From a virus: a stretch of DNA of 23,409 nt. This document shows positions 14,320 to 19,836 of this stretch, in pieces (within the stretch, counting starts at the first letter, position 1; each line of letters begins with the position of its first letter). The stretch spans positions 1-23,409 of IMG/VR virus record IMGVR_UViG_3300034062_003016. One strand, 5' to 3'. The position numbers and the translations under genes are program-made. The notes under the pieces were generated by a model. That model was not told the origin of the DNA and searched no databases. It saw only the letters and a list, made by a program, of their open reading frames with translations.

Positions 14320-14713
14320 CGATGCCTCCGGCTGGGTAGTCGAACGGGCTCGCCTGCTTGGCCGCCCCACGCGGCTGGCTGACGATGCCCTCGTCGGCCT
14401 TCTTCTCGAACGTCTTGACGCCGTAGCTGTCGGCGACAAGCTTGGTCATGCTTTTCTTCTGACCGTCTTTGTCGTCCCATTCCTCGAACCGAAGGCGACC
14501 ATCGACCAGCACCAGCGCCCCTTTGGTGAGCCCCTTGGTGATGAACTCCGGCAGGTCCCACGCCTCCACGCGAATCCACGTCGTATGCGGCTTGTCCTTC
14601 GTGCCGTCAGCGATGGCGATGGACATCTGCGTGATGATCTTCTGGCCAGCCGCCCGCTGCTCGGCGTCGCGGCCCAGGTGGCCCATGATCGTAGCCTTGT
14701 TCAAATACGGCAT
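14297..14713 (-). CDS. ssb: single-stranded DNA-binding protein
   Basis: A 138-residue OB-fold SSB. It begins YLNKATIMGHLGRDAEQR (3-20) in the style of bacterial SSB (N-x-V-x-x-x-G-N-L-G-x-D-P-E). It continues with SIAIADGTKDKPHTTWIRVEAW (31-52), GALVLVDGRLRFEEW (65-79) and SMTKLVADSYGVKTF. It ends DDDDVPF, the acidic tip through which SSB recruits replication and repair proteins. The linker is short. It coats single-stranded DNA during phage replication and Bet-mediated annealing. Translation starts at a TAATG overlap with the Gp157 gene, so the recombination proteins are made in step. Full length and unremarkable. Confidence 0.95.
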   Translation of the reverse strand: MPYLNKATIMGHLGRDAEQRAAGQKIITQMSIAIADGTKDKPHTTWIRVEAWDLPEFITKGLTKGALVLVDGRLRFEEWDDKDGQKKSMTKLVADSYGVKTFEKKADEGIVSQPRGAAKQASPFDYPAGGIDDDDVPF

Positions 14714-15309
14714 TACTTGACCTCCAGGCGGAAGCCGCCTTGTAGTTTTGCTCCGGGAATATCCCGGCCTTGCTTAATGGCATTGCGGACTGCGGTCTTA
14801 TCGACGGACGTCTCCTGCTTGACCTCAGCCGCGTACCCCATCAGGATCGAGTCCGGCAGGGCGTCTAGGATGACCTGCCAAGCCACATGCGGCATCTTGA
14901 CCGTCACTCGCTGAAACTCCATAGGCACCGCGGATTCGTTCTCGACCAGAACCGCATCCGGTGTACCCTTCACGGACAGCTTCACGGTCTCGCCCTCAAG
15001 CACCTTGAGCTTGCCTTTCTCGTCCGGGCCGATCGTCAACACCGTGCGAATCACGAAATCCTCAACGCGCTCCCGCGCCTTGGAGTACTGGATCTTCAGT
15101 GCCTTCAGCCGGTCAATCTCACGATCGCAAGCGTCCTCGTGCGCCTCGCAATGCCGAAGAAACTCGCCCACCCGCTGCCGCTTGGCGATGCTGTTTTGTA
15201 GCGCCGCTTGCAACTCGACGGCGTACTGTTCGGCCATCTCCGGGCTGACCGTCTCCGCGCTATCGACCAGCGCCTGCAACTCTGTCTCGATCTCGTAGAG
15301 GTTAGGCAC
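14713..15309 (-). CDS. Gp157-like siphovirus protein
   Basis: A 198-residue protein. The N-terminal half is long helix (NLYEIETELQALVDSAETVS, then about 30-95 with RQRVGEFLRHCEAHEDACDR), a coiled coil. The second half has strands KLKVLEGETVKLSVKGTPDA and ends with VDKTAVRNAIKQGRDIPGAK and GFRLEVK. This is the layout of the phage Gp157 family, in which a K-x-x-I/V-K...G-x-x-V/I-P-G-x-x-L end is typical. The family is associated with phage resistance in Streptococcus thermophilus and usually neighbours recombinases; its biochemical role is not settled. The GTG start at 15309 has GGAGG at good spacing and overlaps the end of the Bet gene by 8 bp. Confidence 0.88.
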   Translation of the reverse strand: MPNLYEIETELQALVDSAETVSPEMAEQYAVELQAALQNSIAKRQRVGEFLRHCEAHEDACDREIDRLKALKIQYSKARERVEDFVIRTVLTIGPDEKGKLKVLEGETVKLSVKGTPDAVLVENESAVPMEFQRVTVKMPHVAWQVILDALPDSILMGYAAEVKQETSVDKTAVRNAIKQGRDIPGAKLQGGFRLEVK

Positions 15310-16120
15310 TGAGCGCCTCCAAGAGCTTCTCGTAGCAGGCGTGGGCATCGTCGGGACTGGCGAACGCCGTAGCGTCGGTCACGTCCCACATGCTGAGGAT
15401 GGCGAGGTAGTCGGCTCGCTCAGCGAAGCGGCCGGCGACTTCGTCGAACATCTTGACCATCTGGTTTTTGGTGGACCACGGGCGAACGCTGATAACCTTG
15501 GCGTCGATCACCGTTCCGGTAGGCTCCGGCTGCATCGGCGGCAGGTCGGCCTGTTTCATCTCGTCCGGGGTGTAGAGGCCGGCCAGATCCTCCGGGAATG
15601 CCTTGCGAATGGCCAACGATTCCGCGCACTTCGCCAACTGGTTGCAGGCCATCTTGGCCCACATGCTGTTGGGCTTGCCGTCCTTCTTCGTCTGGATGTA
15701 CTCGGCGTAATGCGCCACCGCGTAGATCGGGCGGTCGAATCCTTCGCGGAACACGCCAACGCGAGCGGCAACGGGCGGCTCCTGCTTAACCCAGACATCG
15801 AACCAGATGCCGTCCTCGCCGCACCAGTAAGGACCGTCTTGGCCACGGTATTTGCCCGTGCGCTCGGCGATCAGACGGAACCCGTCGATTCCTGTCTGGA
15901 AGGTAAGACCCATCGACTGCGAATCCGGGTCCCACCGCTTGACGGGCTGAATGTGCTTTGCGAAAGGGTCGAGCCGCTTTGCGCGGCACAACTCCATAAA
16001 CAGGCTGAACTCGGTATCGTTACAGCCCTTCGCGATCGTCTGCTTGAGCAGGTCGATCTGCTCTTTCGTGGCGACTTGCGGCGCGCTGGCCGTGGGTCGT
16101 AATGCTACTGATGTACTCAT
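15302..16120 (-). CDS. bet: Bet/Redbeta-type single-strand annealing protein
   Basis: A 272-residue recombinase. The N-terminal core has TKEQIDLLKQTIAKGCNDTE (18-37), then CRAKRLDPFAKHIQPVKRWD (45-64) and TFQTGIDGFRLIAERTGKYR (73-92), the signature of lambda Redbeta relatives. WAKMACNQLAKCAESLAIRK (154-173) and AFPEDLAGLYTPDEM (174-188) complete the domain. The last 80 residues are a helical C-terminal region that in relatives contacts partner proteins. It anneals complementary single strands for recombination-dependent replication, together with the SSB encoded downstream. The ATG at 16120 follows GGAGG; a longer in-frame opening upstream has no good start. No lambda-type exonuclease is adjacent, which is unusual. 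The 185 bp upstream (16121-16305) contain no recognisable gene. Confidence 0.93.
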   Translation of the reverse strand: MSTSVALRPTASAPQVATKEQIDLLKQTIAKGCNDTEFSLFMELCRAKRLDPFAKHIQPVKRWDPDSQSMGLTFQTGIDGFRLIAERTGKYRGQDGPYWCGEDGIWFDVWVKQEPPVAARVGVFREGFDRPIYAVAHYAEYIQTKKDGKPNSMWAKMACNQLAKCAESLAIRKAFPEDLAGLYTPDEMKQADLPPMQPEPTGTVIDAKVISVRPWSTKNQMVKMFDEVAGRFAERADYLAILSMWDVTDATAFASPDDAHACYEKLLEALSA

Positions 16121-16305
16121 GATTCTTGTCCTCCAGACAATACGGGGCCGCTGCGCTGTTTTGACTGAGCGCCGCTTCGTTGGTTTGGCCCCGATGGACC
16201 GGCCTAGGGTTCCACGCTTTCCACAGCGCACGAATCCGGTTAGCGACTCAACGGCGAGCCCCTCCTTTTTCGTAAGTTAGGCCGATCTATCCGGGCCACG
16301 CCGGA

Positions 16306-16548
16306 TTAGTTCCAAAACTGCAAGATATTGCCAAACAGCGACGCCAGGAAAAACCAGAGCAGCGCGTCGGCCCAGCGCTCGGAACGACGAAGGCGATGCG
16401 CTAGATGTCGCGTGCAGTGTTCGGCGTAGGCATTGCGCCAGCGGATAGCTTCCTTGATCGCCAACTGTCTATCTTCGGCGGGTAGCACCGCGGTTGCGTC
16501 AAACTGCGCGGCGCGGGATTCGAGTTCGTCTTTGCATGTCCAGTTCAT
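16306..16548 (-). CDS. small protein with C-terminal membrane segment
   Basis: An 80-residue protein. It starts MNWTCKDELESRAAQFDATA, with a helical middle (RQLAIKEAIRWRNAYAEHCT). It ends in a basic patch (RHLAHRLRRSERW) and a hydrophobic tail ADALLWFFLASLFGNILQFW that could insert in the membrane. A GAGGAG site precedes the ATG at 16548. Between it and the gene upstream are 124 bp with a sizeable hairpin. Function unknown; tail-anchored topology is inferred. Confidence 0.65.
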   Translation of the reverse strand: MNWTCKDELESRAAQFDATAVLPAEDRQLAIKEAIRWRNAYAEHCTRHLAHRLRRSERWADALLWFFLASLFGNILQFWN

Positions 16549-16567
16549 AGTGTTCTCCTCGGGATTC

Positions 16568-16614
16568 CCCCACCCTCCGGCTAGCCTAAGCCAGCCGGGC
16601 CGGGTCGGGTGGGG
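16568..16614 (-). promoter_or_regulatory. leader hairpin upstream of the 16548 start
   Basis: CCCCACCC (16568-16575) pairs with GGGTGGGG (16607-16614), and inside it CCGGCT (16577-16582) pairs with AGCCGG (16593-16598). On the minus-strand RNA this gives a long imperfect hairpin ending about 20 nt before the start codon at 16548. There is no T run. It may control translation or RNA stability ahead of the recombination genes. Confidence 0.55.
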
Positions 16615-16672
16615 CGTCAACCGTTACGTTCGCTACTTAATCCTCTACTCCTTGACAAATAAGAATGCCTCG

Positions 16673-16849
16673 TTACCCTGGGCGGGTGGCAGTGAAGCCA
16701 AGCAAGACCATGCGGGGCTTGCTTCGTTCCACTTCCTTGCGGAGCCGCTCCTGCTCGTTCCGCTCCTCGACCACCACCGCACCCTTTGCGATGTAGTGCT
16801 CGATCATGGCCTTGGCGGACGATTGGGACTCGATGGCGCGGCGGGTCAT
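16673..16849 (-). CDS. small helical protein of unknown function
   Basis: A 58-residue protein beginning MTRRAIESQSSAKAMIEHYI, continuing with a charged helix (EERNEQERLRKEVERSK) and ending in a hydrophobic PRMVLLGFTATRPG. The ATG at 16849 overlaps the stop of the upstream membrane-protein gene as ATGA. The stop codon is TAA at 16673-16675, followed by the longest gap of this part of the operon. No family is recognised. Confidence 0.65.
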   Translation of the reverse strand: MTRRAIESQSSAKAMIEHYIAKGAVVVEERNEQERLRKEVERSKPRMVLLGFTATRPG

Positions 16850-17034
16850 TGCCGCACCTGCCAGGCCAACTGCAGGCCAACCGCAGCGTTGAAGATCAGC
16901 ACGGCCGCAACCCCACCGAACGCCATCCGCTCGAACAGGTACAGGTGCGGGGTTGCCAGTGCGTGATACCCGCAGGAGACGCCACCGGCAAGCATGGCGA
17001 GGGCCATGAGGGCTACGACGATGGCCGCCTTCAC
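16846..17034 (-). CDS. small two-span membrane protein
   Basis: A 62-residue protein with two hydrophobic segments: AAIVVALMALAMLAGGVSCG (3-22) and MAFGGVAAVLIFNAAVGLQL (37-56), joined by ALATPHLYLFER. The GTG start at 17034 overlaps the upstream stop as GTGA and has GGGAGG in front. It is encoded right after another tiny membrane protein. Such pairs in phage early operons can act in exclusion or membrane takeover, but nothing specific can be said. Confidence 0.7.
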   Translation of the reverse strand: MKAAIVVALMALAMLAGGVSCGYHALATPHLYLFERMAFGGVAAVLIFNAAVGLQLAWQVRQ

Positions 17035-17147
17035 CGGGGCCTCCCGATGTCGCAAATGATCAGATACCCGAACCCGATCACCAGCGCCATCGTAAACGCA
17101 AACTGGATCGCCTCGCCGGGTGGGATGTTGAGGAGGGCGGCGGTCAT
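17031..17147 (-). CDS. very small membrane protein
   Basis: A 38-residue protein (MTAALLNIPPGEAIQFAFTM...) whose second half (FAFTMALVIGFGYLIICDIG) is a single membrane span. The ATG at 17147 overlaps the stop of the ribbon-helix-helix gene as ATGA and is preceded by GGAGGTAGCCGC, a good ribosome-binding site. The short length makes it easy to miss. Function unknown. Confidence 0.65.
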   Translation of the reverse strand: MTAALLNIPPGEAIQFAFTMALVIGFGYLIICDIGRPR

Positions 17148-17317
17148 GCGGCTACCTCCGCCGCCTGCAACTGCGCCAAGCGCATCCGAATGTACTGCGC
17201 CTGTGTCAACTTGCACGCCGCCGCCTCCGTAGCCACCCATGCGATCTGATCCGGTTCAAGTGCGACGCAGATTCGCTTTGCGTCAATTTGCGTCATTTCG
17301 TTACGTTCTGCGTCCAT
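17144..17317 (-). CDS. ribbon-helix-helix (Arc/CopG-like) DNA-binding protein
   Basis: A 57-residue protein. After about 13 residues comes a strand KRICVALEPDQIAWVATEAA, then CKLTQAQYIRMRLAQLQAAE: one strand followed by two helices, with the typical 'x-V-x-L-x-P-x-x...A...x-x-x-S/T-x-A-x-Y-I-R' spacing of ribbon-helix-helix repressors. It is the first gene of the long early operon, with a promoter whose -10 box is only 6 bp before the ATG. So it probably regulates its own operon or the neighbouring cassette promoter, binding one of the dyads at 17362-17377 or 18414-18433. An internal ATG (MTQIDAKR) is an alternative start. The family call rests on pattern alone. Confidence 0.7.
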   Translation of the reverse strand: MDAERNEMTQIDAKRICVALEPDQIAWVATEAAACKLTQAQYIRMRLAQLQAAEVAA

Positions 17318-17323
17318 GTGGCA

Positions 17324-17353
17324 AGATTACGCCAGATGGCCGTAGGCCGTCAA
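17324..17353 (-). promoter_or_regulatory. promoter of the early operon, leaderless start predicted
   Basis: Minus-strand -35 TTGACG (17348-17353), 18-bp spacer, -10 TAATCT (17324-17329). The ATG of the ribbon-helix-helix gene begins 7 nt after the -10 box, where transcription normally starts. No Shine-Dalgarno sequence fits between them, so the mRNA should begin at or next to the start codon. The spacer contains the palindrome GGCC-TAC-GGCC. Confidence 0.65.
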
Positions 17354-17361
17354 TAGAAATC

Positions 17362-17377
17362 TTTCGATGTGTCGAAA
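17362..17377. promoter_or_regulatory. operator-like dyad upstream of the early promoter
   Basis: TTTCGA (17362-17367) and TCGAAA (17372-17377) form a perfect 6-bp inverted repeat with a 4-nt centre, 8 bp upstream of the -35 box. It is placed where an activator or a small repressor could bind. The ribbon-helix-helix protein encoded just downstream is a candidate ligand. Confidence 0.5.
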
Positions 17378-17395
17378 ATTCTCGCCCACAAACGC

Positions 17396-17426
17396 AAAAA
17401 GCCCCCGCCGGTTAGGGCAGGGGCTT
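17396..17426 (-). terminator. rho-independent terminator of the four-gene cassette
   Basis: On the minus strand AAGCCCCTGCC (17426-17416), loop CTAACC, GGCGGGGGCTT (17409-17399) make an 11-bp stem with one U-G wobble, followed by TTT before GCG. It lies within a 51-bp direct repeat (17396-17446) whose other copy terminates the late operon. It insulates the cassette from the early promoter just beyond. Confidence 0.9.
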
Positions 17427-17446
17427 GAGTGTCTACGGCAGTGCGG
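17396..17446. repeat. 51-bp direct repeat, copy 1
   Basis: Positions 17396-17446 are identical, base for base, to 18460-18510. The repeat contains a complete terminator plus 20 bp of preceding DNA (GAGTGTCTACGGCAGTGCGG). The two copies are 1064 bp apart and flank the cassette. Confidence 0.95.
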
Positions 17447-17515
17447 CCGGAAGGGGTGTCAGTGCTTGACTTGGACCGGTGGGATTGGGTGGCGGCCATC
17501 CCCTGAGACGCAAGA

Positions 17516-17536
17516 GACCCCGCGCTAGGCGGGGTC
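17516..17536 (-). terminator. weak hairpin at the end of the cassette's last gene
   Basis: GACCCCGC (17516-17523) and GCGGGGTC (17529-17536) form a perfect 8-bp stem with a 5-nt loop that contains the stop codon of the 17525-17692 gene. On the minus strand it is followed by TCTTG, too few T bases for a good terminator. It may assist the stronger one at 17396-17426 or protect the mRNA end. Confidence 0.45.
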
Positions 17537-17692
17537 ATGGGGGCACGGGCGGCGGCGAAGGCGGGCCGATACCACAGCGCCGCACTGCGGGCACGGCGCC
17601 AGCTTGGGCGGCTTGCCTGGTGGCCGCTTGCGGCGGGCCAGTTCGGTTTCGAGGGCTTCGCGGGGGATGCGGGAGAGGTCGGGAAGTTTCAT
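17525..17692 (-). CDS. small zinc-ribbon-like protein
   Basis: A 55-residue protein. KLPDLSRIPREALETELARR (2-21) is a basic helix; KLAPCPQCGAVVSARLRRRP (33-52) and a final CPHDPA carry a CPQC...C set that could hold a zinc ion. Phage proteins of this shape (a short helix with a Cys knuckle) are frequent, and their function is unknown. The start ATG at 17692 overlaps the stop of the gene upstream as ATGA. The stop codon sits inside a hairpin. Confidence 0.65.
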   Translation of the reverse strand: MKLPDLSRIPREALETELARRKRPPGKPPKLAPCPQCGAVVSARLRRRPCPHDPA

Positions 17693-17949
17693 GCGGCACC
17701 GCCCGGCCGTGTGAGCCACTCGAATTGATCGAGTAGTGACAGGCCGCTTGGCATGGTCTTCTGCCGCCGCAACTGCTCCAACTTGGCCGCCCTTCGCCGA
17801 TCAGACCACAGGCCACGTCTGGGCGATACATTCTCTCGCTCAATTGCCCGATACACCGCAGGAAAGCACTGATAGAAGTGCGTGCGCTGCTGTTCGTTGC
17901 TCAGTGATCGGTACAGGACGCGCAGGGCTCGGAATTGGCGGCGGGTCAT
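17689..17949 (-). CDS. small basic protein of the cassette
   Basis: An 86-residue, Arg-rich protein (MTRRQFRALRVLYRSLSNEQ...). It has a helical first half with QCFPAVYRAIERENVSPRRG, then RRAAKLEQLRRQKTMPSG, and ends in LLDQFEWLTRPGGAA. High positive charge suggests nucleic-acid binding. The ATG at 17949 overlaps the upstream stop as ATGA. No family is recognised. Confidence 0.7.
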   Translation of the reverse strand: MTRRQFRALRVLYRSLSNEQQRTHFYQCFPAVYRAIERENVSPRRGLWSDRRRAAKLEQLRRQKTMPSGLSLLDQFEWLTRPGGAA

Positions 17950-18182
17950 TCCGCACCTCCCTTCACCGGCTCCGCATTCACCCACAGCACCGCGTTTGCG
18001 CCGTACTCGGGCCATCCGGCATTGGCCCATGCGGTGTTGGCCGATCCGGTGTAGATGTGCCGCTTGTCGCCGTTGGAAGCGGTCAGGATGTACCCGTCGT
18101 TACGCTTGTTCCAGCGGCGGCGGATCGGCGTGAGTTCGCGCTGGCAGCAGCGGCTGAGGGCGTCTTGGGTTTTGTAGTGCAT
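17946..18182 (-). CDS. small cassette protein of unknown function
   Basis: A 78-residue protein. MHYKTQDALSRCCQRELTPI is a basic helix, and RWNKRNDGYILTASNGDKRH with IYTGSANTAWANAGWPEYGA looks like beta strands and turns. The ATG at 18182 uses a TAATG overlap with the first cassette gene. No motif recognised. Confidence 0.7.
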   Translation of the reverse strand: MHYKTQDALSRCCQRELTPIRRRWNKRNDGYILTASNGDKRHIYTGSANTAWANAGWPEYGANAVLWVNAEPVKGGAE

Positions 18183-18361
18183 TACGCTACCACCTTACGC
18201 GCCATGCGCTCGATCCGCGCCCGCTCTGCTGGCGTCAGGGTGGCCAGCAGTTCATCGCTGATCGCGGCAGCATCGCGCCGGGTCCACTGCTGGCGAAACA
18301 CGCTCCAGAGGGTTACCGTCCCGTCGCGATGGAAAGTCGTCTTGTATGCGTCGTTTGTCAT
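18182..18361 (-). CDS. first gene of the cassette, unknown
   Basis: A 59-residue protein starting MTNDAYKTTFHRDGTVTLWS and continuing VFRQQWTRRDAAAISDELLA, with a C-terminal helix LTPAERARIERMARKVV. The ATG at 18361 has GAGGAG 8 nt upstream; an ATG two codons earlier (18367) is too close to that site. It lies about 40 nt after the -10 box of the cassette promoter. Function unknown. Confidence 0.7.
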   Translation of the reverse strand: MTNDAYKTTFHRDGTVTLWSVFRQQWTRRDAAAISDELLATLTPAERARIERMARKVVA

Positions 18362-18407
18362 TTTCATCTTCTCCTCAGCCGCCTCAGCGGCTTCTCTCTA
18401 CACCTCC

Positions 18408-18436
18408 AGAATACACATACTCCACAGTATGTGCAA
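18408..18436 (-). promoter_or_regulatory. cassette promoter containing an operator-like dyad
   Basis: Minus-strand -35 TTGCAC (18431-18436), 17-bp spacer, -10 TATTCT (18408-18413). The spacer and the edge of the -35 box are filled by a perfect dyad: CACATACT (18414-18421) and AGTATGTG (18426-18433) around CCAC. A protein bound there would block RNA polymerase, so the four downstream genes are probably repressed until needed, for example in a lysogen or early in infection. Confidence 0.75.
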
Positions 18437-18455
18437 GGGAAAAACGCACGCCCCA

Positions 18456-18490
18456 AATAAAAAAGCCCCCGCCGGTTAGGGCAGGGGCTT
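18456..18490 (-). terminator. strong rho-independent terminator of the late operon
   Basis: The same 11-bp stem as at 17396-17426 (AAGCCCCTGCC, loop CTAACC, GGCGGGGGCTT, one U-G wobble), here followed by a longer T tract (TTTTATTT). It lies 23 bp after the stop codon of the exported fibre-like gene and 19 bp before the cassette promoter. Confidence 0.92.
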
Positions 18491-18510
18491 GAGTGTCTAC
18501 GGCAGTGCGG
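18460..18510. repeat. 51-bp direct repeat, copy 2
   Basis: Exact copy of 17396-17446. It begins at the T tract of the late terminator and ends 3 bp before the stop codon of the fibre-like gene. Sequence outside the 51 bp differs at once on both sides. Confidence 0.95.
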
Positions 18511-18513
18511 GCT

Positions 18514-19116
18514 TTACCACGTCTGAATTTGGACGCGCTTCCATGCGCCGCTCGAAACGCAGAAATACAGATAATCCACATCCCCGGCGATGGTTCCTGC
18601 CGTACACGCTGCCGCCGCTGAGGCTGGAGTCGTCGGGCCAACGACCAGAGACCAAGGGGCCCAAGCCGCGCCGTTCCATCGGAGCAGTTGCCCAAGGGTG
18701 GCGGAGGCCTGCGTAATCTGTGACGGCGTGAACATCGTTCTCGGCGTCGGCACGGTTGTCGAGCGGATCGCGCGGATGGTGGTCGCGCCGGTCGGGACAA
18801 CCCAGGTCTCTGACCAGCCCGCGCCACTCGTGGGCGAATAGCGGGCCGTGTACGACGTCCCGGTGGGCGTGATGGCGTCGTTGGGGTAGAGCGAAATCGA
18901 GAACGCGCCGTTCGTGACGGTCACAGTCTGCGACCAGCCGGAGAGCGTTTCCGAGCCAGCGTAAAGCGGTTGCGCGGTCGCCGGGTTGTTCAATGTCACG
19001 ACGACCGTACCGCTCCAGTTGCCGCCCATGGGCGTTTTGATAGTGTCGGTGATAGTTACGGTCGTCTGCGCGTCAAGCATCGCCCCGGCGAAGGCCAGGT
19101 AAATCAGTAGTTTCAT
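18514..19116 (-). CDS. exported fibre-like protein
   Basis: A 200-residue protein. Residues 1-17 (MKLLIYLAFAGAMLDAQ) are a signal peptide with a predicted cut at or near Ala-Gln. A beta-sandwich region follows (about 18-115), rich in Thr/Val/Gly, with NGAFSISLYPNDAITPTGTS and SETWVVPTGATTIRAIRS. Next is a fibre-type motif SQITQASATLGQLLRWNGAA (about 134-153), and it ends YLYFCVSSGAWKRVQIQTW. The S-Q-I-T-Q-A-x-A-x-x-G-Q-x-L-x-W-N-G-x-x-W pattern is common in phage tail and fibre proteins. A signal peptide on such a protein is odd and suggests a secreted or surface adhesin-like role. It has an AGGAGCACC site before ATG 19116. It is the last gene of the late operon. Confidence 0.7.
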   Translation of the reverse strand: MKLLIYLAFAGAMLDAQTTVTITDTIKTPMGGNWSGTVVVTLNNPATAQPLYAGSETLSGWSQTVTVTNGAFSISLYPNDAITPTGTSYTARYSPTSGAGWSETWVVPTGATTIRAIRSTTVPTPRTMFTPSQITQASATLGQLLRWNGAAWAPWSLVVGPTTPASAAAACTAGTIAGDVDYLYFCVSSGAWKRVQIQTW

Positions 19117-19123
19117 GGTGCTC

Positions 19124-19513
19124 CTATTTGTTCGTTTCCGCGTTGACCTTCGCCAATGCGTCGGTGAGGAATTTCGGCAAGCGCCAGCCCGCGCGGCCGA
19201 CGTTCTCGGCGATGCTGATGAGTTCAGTGGCACAGAACCAAGTCGCCGTCATGGAGGCGAGGTCGAAGCCGATCGGGTGCGCTGCGACAAACGCATGGAT
19301 GGCCGCGATCAACAGCAGCGCCACGGCCTTCTTCACGAATCCTCGGCGCGATACATCCGACGACACCGCGCCGGTTGACCACGCGACGAGAAAGCCCGTA
19401 GCGAAGTCGATGGCTTGCAGCATCAGGAGTGCTTGCAGTGCCACGCTCATTGACAGAAACACCCCCATTAATGCGCCCGGTAGGGCCAGGATCATCTTTT
19501 TCGCTGCGGTCAT
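19124..19513 (-). CDS. phage holin (holin 4/TcdE-like)
   Basis: A 129-residue membrane protein. There are hydrophobic segments at about 7-33 and 66-80. The family signature AIDFATGFLVAWSTGAVSS (34-52) is followed by SRRGFVKKAVALLLI (55-69) and the late ELISIAENVGRAGWRLPKFL (97-116). This order (D-x-x-T-G, then S-x-x-x-x-x-G-x-x-K-K, then E-x-x-S-I-x-E-N) is that of phage holins in the Phage_holin_4 group. It would open the inner membrane at lysis. It starts by ATGA overlap with the gene upstream. Neighbours include an L,D-transpeptidase-like protein, but no classical lysozyme is seen in the window. Confidence 0.88.
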   Translation of the reverse strand: MTAAKKMILALPGALMGVFLSMSVALQALLMLQAIDFATGFLVAWSTGAVSSDVSRRGFVKKAVALLLIAAIHAFVAAHPIGFDLASMTATWFCATELISIAENVGRAGWRLPKFLTDALAKVNAETNK

Positions 19514-19836
19514 TCGGGCTTCCCTCCAACGGCTTTGGTGATGAGCACCTGGAACTCAGCGAGCTTCTGCATTGCGTCGGCCAAGGCTTCCTCGTTGACG
19601 ATCTCCTTGCCCGTCACCCGCTCGACCTCACGGGCGATCAGCGGCGCAGACCATTCGAGCGTCCGCATGGCGTTCTGCAGCTTCTCCGGCCCCGCGCCGC
19701 CCGCTTGCTCTGCCGTGAGCACCGCGTTGTAGACCGTCTGCGCCACGGCTTGGAACGGCGGCGGCGTGAACATCAGCGCGATGGGCGCGGCGGTCTTCAC
19801 TCCGCGCCCCAGTTTCTTCAACCAGCCCCACGCCAT
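19510..19836 (-). CDS. unknown late protein next to holin
   Basis: A 108-residue protein. It opens MAWGWLKKLGRGVKTAAPIA, an amphipathic basic segment, then LMFTPPPFQAVAQTVYNAVL and a helix-rich acidic rest (EREVERV-type, NEEALADAMQKLAEFQVLIT). The position before the holin and a TAATG-coupled start suggest a lysis-accessory or virion role. No family is recognised. The N-terminal amphipathic helix could touch membranes. Confidence 0.7.
   Translation of the reverse strand: MAWGWLKKLGRGVKTAAPIALMFTPPPFQAVAQTVYNAVLTAEQAGGAGPEKLQNAMRTLEWSAPLIAREVERVTGKEIVNEEALADAMQKLAEFQVLITKAVGGKPE

Noticed and set aside
16294-16308. Terminator after the gene ending at 16306
   Set aside because: The 6-bp stem ATCCGG/CCGGAT is short and has no T tract, and transcription most likely continues into the Bet gene.
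16652-16680. Plus-strand TTGACA as a promoter
   Set aside because: No acceptable -10 box follows at 15-19 bp, and no plus-strand gene lies downstream.
16617-16880. Minus-strand frame of 87 codons
   Set aside because: It is a different frame over the ATGA-coupled 58-residue gene at 16673-16849, and its composition (Gly/Arg/His-rich) is that of a shadow.
17362-17377. LexA/SOS box
   Set aside because: TTTCGA-N4-TCGAAA matches neither the CTGT-N8-ACAG nor the GAAC-N4-GTTC type, so only a generic operator-like dyad is claimed.
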